Part shown: piece by piece, positions 5,709-8,573 of the stretch
Layout: each line of letters opens with the position of its first letter
Numbering within the stretch: position 1 is the stretch's first letter
Assembly (NCBI GenBank): GCA_020216575.1
Contig: JAIUYC010000108.1
Coordinates: 1 to 8,573, forward strand
Reading direction: 5' to 3'
DNA from: Coleofasciculus sp. S288
GTDB taxonomy: Bacteria; Cyanobacteriota; Cyanobacteriia; Cyanobacteriales; Coleofasciculaceae
DNA length: 8,573 nucleotides
Notes under the pieces: model-generated
Told to the model about the DNA's origin: nothing
The model's database searches: none
The model's input: the letters and a program-made list of their open reading frames with translations, nothing else
Program-made: the position numbers and the translations under genes

Positions 5709-6110
5709 TTACGCTGCTGGTGCGGGTTCCCACACTTCTCCATACTGCTCCCGCAGCGTCTGCCATGCTTCTACCTGCCCTGGCACATATTCCCCTGGTT
5801 TGCCCCATTGGAGAAATGCACTTAAGGCGGGTTCTCCTTTATCGTCCAGAAAACGAATCGCGTAGGTTGTGAAATTTCCCCGTTTTGATTCACCCATCTC
5901 AAACTTCACCTGTTTTATCGCATTCATATTCAGGTGAAACTCCAAAGCATCTTTGTGCATATTGGCGTAGTTTCCTTTGGGCAACTCTGCGTAGAACAAT
6001 TTTTCTATAGTTGCCTTGGCTTCCAGAACTGCTGCACTGCTTGTCACAATGAGACGCAACGTTCCTAGCGTTTCGCATGCTTCCAAAAATTCTTTCAGGG
6101 TAGCCGTCAT
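5709..6110 (-). CDS. ChuX/HutX-like haem-binding protein
   Basis: This small soluble protein of 133 aa has no signal peptide or membrane helix. The middle, NYANMHKDALEFHLNM (47-62), places His52 and His59 near the strand where ChuX/HutX proteins bind haem. IRFLDDKGEPALSAFLQWG (85-103) and PGEYVPGQVEAW (105-116) match the C-terminal strand and helix of that fold as I recall it. The family binds haem or a similar tetrapyrrole in the cytoplasm and passes it on or buffers it. In cyanobacteria a role with the cell's own haem or bilins is possible, since no haem uptake genes are visible here. The start is ATG 6108-6110, with no strong ribosome-binding site. A HIP1 site lies 30 bases upstream. The fold assignment is from sequence pattern only. 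Confidence 0.62.
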   Translation of the reverse strand: MTATLKEFLEACETLGTLRLIVTSSAAVLEAKATIEKLFYAELPKGNYANMHKDALEFHLNMNAIKQVKFEMGESKRGNFTTYAIRFLDDKGEPALSAFLQWGKPGEYVPGQVEAWQTLREQYGEVWEPAPAA

Positions 6111-6454
6111 AAAACTTGAGTGTTATGTAAAGAGTTCAGGCGATCGCAAAGTCTCGCTGAAGGTCTAGTCTAGCCAGACTCTATCAGTATTTGGGGGCTT
6201 TAGAAAATTTTGTAGCCACAATAGCCGTTCGCCTCTCAAGTGCTAAATGTTGTACCGGGTTGAGTTAAGTTGGGTTGAGTCGAAGCTAGAGTGCATTATT
6301 CTTTACAAATAAGCCTTGGGAGTAAATATCGAGTTCACTCAATCTTCATAAGATACTAATATTTAGTAGTTATGAAAATGTGTTTAGGCTACACCCTTGC
6401 AAGAAACGCTGTTCCCTCTGGCAGCTATTCTGGTTGCTGACGGCACTAGAGTGG
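6111..6454. other. Divergent spacer without a gene
   Basis: These bases separate the minus-strand ChuX-like gene from the plus-strand exoprotein, so promoters for both should lie here. I see one HIP1 site (6140-6147), a small GTCT/AGAC inverted repeat near 6163-6179, and the direct repeat GGGTTGAGT at about 6258 and 6272. I found no RNA gene. Confidence 0.5.
6275..6302 (+). promoter_or_regulatory. Possible promoter for the exoprotein gene
   Basis: TTGAGT (6275-6280) and TATTCT (6297-6302) are 16 bases apart. Both match the sigma-70 consensus in part. It points toward the exoprotein gene about 200 bases downstream. The match is weak enough to be chance. Confidence 0.25.
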
Positions 6455-6511
6455 ATGACAGAGTTAGCAGCACAGTCTTTCAAAGGCTGCCGTGCATCTT
6501 CCGTTTTAACA

Positions 6512-8573
6512 ATGAGCCAGATCAAACTAGCTGTAAAGCGAATCAGTCCGTCGCTGGCAATCCTCTATGGTTTTGCCGGAGGTTTTGGTCTTGCACCAAC
6601 TCAGGCACAGCCGATTACCCCCGCCGCTGACGGCACAGGAACAGTTGTATTGCCCAATGGCAACCAGTTGGACATCACAGGCGGCAGCCTTTCCGGTGAT
6701 GGAGCCAATCTTTTCCACAGCTTCCAGCAGTTTGGTCTGAGCCAAGACCAAATTGCCAACTTCCTTTCCCAACCGAACATCCAGAACATTCTGGGGCGGG
6801 TTATCAGTGGGGATGTATCTGTAATTAACGGGCTTATCCAGGTTAGTGGCAACAGTTCCACCAACCTCTTTTTGATGAATCCAGCTGGAATAATTTTCGG
6901 ACCTAATGCAGCCCTCAATGTTCCTGCGTCGTTTACCGCCACTACTGCGACAGGCATCGGTTTTGGTAACAGTTGGTTCAATGCTTCGGGTGTCACTAAT
7001 TATACATCATTGGTAGGTTCTCCCAACACTTTTGTATTCGCACCAGCTCAGCCAGGAGCTATTTTTAACGAGGGAAACCTAAGTGTGCATCAGGGAAATT
7101 TAACACTGGTAGCGGGTAGTGTTATCAGTACTGGGCAACTTTCGGCACCAGAGGGTCAGGTTACGGTAGCGGCAATACCCGGTGAAAGTCTAGTCCGCAT
7201 TAGCCAAGAGGGAATGCTGCTCAGTTTGGATATCCAACCCTTAGCTACATCAGCGGATAGTCCACCGCAAGCCCAAGCTCCGCCAGTTATGACTCTGGCG
7301 GAATTGCTGACAGGTGGAGGCGGAGGTCATGCAACCCAAGTGAACGTTAACAGTCAGGGACAGGTAGAGCTAACCGGTTCGGGGTTTGAGGTGGGGAACG
7401 GAGATGTAGTTGTCAAGGGGGTAACAGCCCAAACAGCAACTTTATCAGCGAACAACAATTTGACTCTGGTAGAAAGCCAACTATCAACGACCGAGGACTT
7501 AAACCTAAGCGCACAGAATACGGTGCAGATACGGGATAGTCGAGACAATTCCTTCAAAGCAGAAGCGGGAGGCGACCTCCTCATTCAAGGCATTCTGGGA
7601 ATTGATATCTTAGCGCTAGATAACTCTCAAACCACGCTTCAGAGCGATGGAAACCTGCGTTTTATTGGCAATGGATTCATTTCGGTGGATGCTCATCCTA
7701 CCAGTCGTGGGAATTTAGAAATTCGTAGACCCTCAGGTGAACCAGCTAACTCGCAGAGTCTCTTTGACCCTATTTGGAGAGTAGACGGAGACATCGTCGC
7801 AGGAGATTACACGGGTGCTGCACTCAAGGTAGAAGCGGGTGGCAGTATCTCGATGGGAAACATTACAATTACGATGCCAGACACGATTAGCGCTAGTATT
7901 CCGACTGACGATCCGGACTTCACCGCCCTGACCACTACGCGAGCACTGCTCATGAACGCGGAAACTGGAAGCATCACGACTGGCAATATCGACACGAGTT
8001 CTAACAATCAAGATGCAGGTTTTGTACGCCTTACCGCTCAGGGCAATATTAACACTGGCGATATCAGGACGGTAGAGCGAGGTGCAGGCACTTTTGATTC
8101 GGGTTCTGTAAGTCTATTGAGTACGCAGGGTAGCATTGTTGCGGGTGGTATTGATACCAGTAATGCCCCAAATGGTAGTGCTGGTGACGTGATGTTGTCT
8201 GCTGCCAACGAAATCCAAGTTGGGGATATTAGGACAACAAATCGAGGTTTGGGTGATGCCGGTGATGTAACGTTGTCCTCGCCAGTAAACCCTAACTATG
8301 GGGCAATAGATACGAGAAATTTCGGTCAGGGCAACCCAGGCAACATAACAACGACTAACCCCAATAATTCTGGAAACCAGATCCCCGATAATTCTGGGGA
8401 GCCGCCAACGATTGATCCTGGAGAGCCGCCAATAATCGATCCTGGAACCCCGCCTACAGACAACGGCACGGGTACAAACACAGGTGGCAATGGGACTGGT
8501 ACAAACACAGGTGGCAATGGGACTGGTACAAACACAGGTGGCAATGGGACTGGTACAAACACAGGTGGTAATG
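6512..8573 (+). CDS. Filamentous-haemagglutinin-type exoprotein, 3' end off window
   Basis: The frame is open from 6326 to the right edge with no stop, giving at least 687 residues from ATG 6512. Another in-frame ATG at 6455 would add 19 residues. I prefer 6512 because it puts a basic stretch (KLAVKR, 5-10) directly before a hydrophobic core and a QAQ cleavage site at 31-33, a proper Sec signal peptide. The mature protein has the two-partner-secretion domain (about 36-150), with NLFHSFQQF (67-75), NIQNILGRV (89-97) and the hallmark [13 protein letters not shown] (118-130). Further on come beta-helix-like segments (AGGDLLIQG, 352-360; [19 protein letters not shown], 436-454) and a degenerate repeat of GxIxTGxIxT type at about 487, 512, 541 and 567. 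A Gly/Pro/Asn/Thr linker follows. Such proteins cross the outer membrane through a TpsB pore. Cyanobacterial relatives can end in a CHAT protease domain, but neither that nor the pore is in view. I see no HIP1 site in it. Confidence 0.88.
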   Translation, partial: MSQIKLAVKRISPSLAILYGFAGGFGLAPTQAQPITPAADGTGTVVLPNGNQLDITGGSLSGDGANLFHSFQQFGLSQDQIANFLSQPNIQNILGRVISGDVSVINGLIQVSGNSSTNLFLMNPAGIIFGPNAALNVPASFTATTATGIGFGNSWFNASGVTNYTSLVGSPNTFVFAPAQPGAIFNEGNLSVHQGNLTLVAGSVISTGQLSAPEGQVTVAAIPGESLVRISQEGMLLSLDIQPLATSADSPPQAQAPPVMTLAELLTGGGGGHATQVNVNSQGQVELTGSGFEVGNGDVVVKGVTAQTATLSANNNLTLVESQLSTTEDLNLSAQNTVQIRDSRDNSFKAEAGGDLLIQGILGIDILALDNSQTTLQSDGNLRFIGNGFISVDAHPTSRGNLEIRRPSGEPANSQSLFDPIWRVDGDIVAGDYTGAALKVEAGGSISMGNITITMPDTISASIPTDDPDFTALTTTRALLMNAETGSITTGNIDTSSNNQDAGFVRLTAQGNINTGDIRTVERGAGTFDSGSVSLLSTQGSIVAGGIDTSNAPNGSAGDVMLSAANEIQVGDIRTTNRGLGDAGDVTLSSPVNPNYGAIDTRNFGQGNPGNITTTNPNNSGNQIPDNSGEPPTIDPGEPPIIDPGTPPTDNGTGTNTGGNGTGTNTGGNGTGTNTGGNGTGTNTGGN
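8396..8455 (+). repeat. 24-bp proline-rich coding repeat
   Basis: Inside the exoprotein, [16 protein letters not shown] and a partial GTPP form two and a half copies of an 8-residue unit. The copies differ at a few bases, so they are older than the 27-bp repeat that follows. They form the start of a flexible linker. Confidence 0.75.
8471..8573 (+). repeat. 27-bp tandem repeat coding for GTNTGGNGT
   Basis: Copies begin at 8471, 8498, 8525 and 8552. The first three are identical; the fourth is cut by the window edge and differs by one base (GGT for GGC). Each encodes nine residues, so copy-number change keeps the frame. The near identity at DNA level points to recent expansion. The array probably continues past the window. 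Confidence 0.93.

Noticed and set aside
6601..6996. 131-codon minus-strand frame
   Set aside because: It lies wholly antisense to the conserved secretion domain, which explains the DNA better.
8326..8562. Minus-strand frame rich in proline and valine (FVPVPLPPV repeats)
   Set aside because: It is the antisense reading of the 24- and 27-bp repeats of the exoprotein, so the regularity comes from the plus-strand gene.
8471..8573. Regular repeats as a possible CRISPR array
   Set aside because: The copies are directly adjacent with no variable spacers, and they read in frame as protein.

Overview
The window looks like chromosomal DNA of a cyanobacterium, most likely a filamentous one. I see seven copies of the HIP1 octamer GCGATCGC (starting near 445, 493, 2357, 3179, 3792, 3933 and 6140). 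There are also heptanucleotide intergenic repeats of the CCTGAGTGCTGA type, a paralogue of geranylgeranyl reductase, a cyanobacterial-type exported DUF6816-like protein, an IS200/IS605-type tnpB, and a large filamentous-haemagglutinin-like exoprotein.

Layout. Positions 1-1154 hold no convincing gene but are rich in inverted repeats: a transposon-end-like hairpin, a terminator-like hairpin, several 10-16 bp stems, and a perfect 16-bp hairpin at 646-680. At 1155-1235 lies a broken copy of the 5' end of the reductase gene. Then comes a G+C-rich gene for a 145-aa DUF6918-like protein (1401-1838), which looks acquired. A repeat-bearing spacer leads to the intact FAD-dependent geranylgeranyl-reductase-family gene (1987-3120), a possible 36-aa single-helix membrane protein (3137-3247), and a terminator (3339-3372) that could serve both strands.

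On the minus strand follow a secreted or thylakoid-lumen DUF6816-like protein (3426-4286), a catalytically intact TnpB with no tnpA beside it (4431-5594), and a small ChuX/HutX-like haem-binding protein (5709-6110). A 400-bp spacer separates these from a plus-strand two-partner-secretion-type exoprotein. It opens at 6512 (or 6455) and runs off the right edge inside a 27-bp tandem repeat. It has no stop in the window.

The genes do not form one obvious pathway. The reductase and the small membrane protein could be co-transcribed. The DUF6816 protein, tnpB and the ChuX-like gene share a strand, but tnpB is a mobile insertion between the other two. The most unusual parts are the palindrome-rich 1.15-kb left spacer, the broken reductase copy next to the foreign-looking small gene, and the lone tnpB with a hairpin end whose orientation is ambiguous. 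I found no clear evidence of a complete new multi-gene system.
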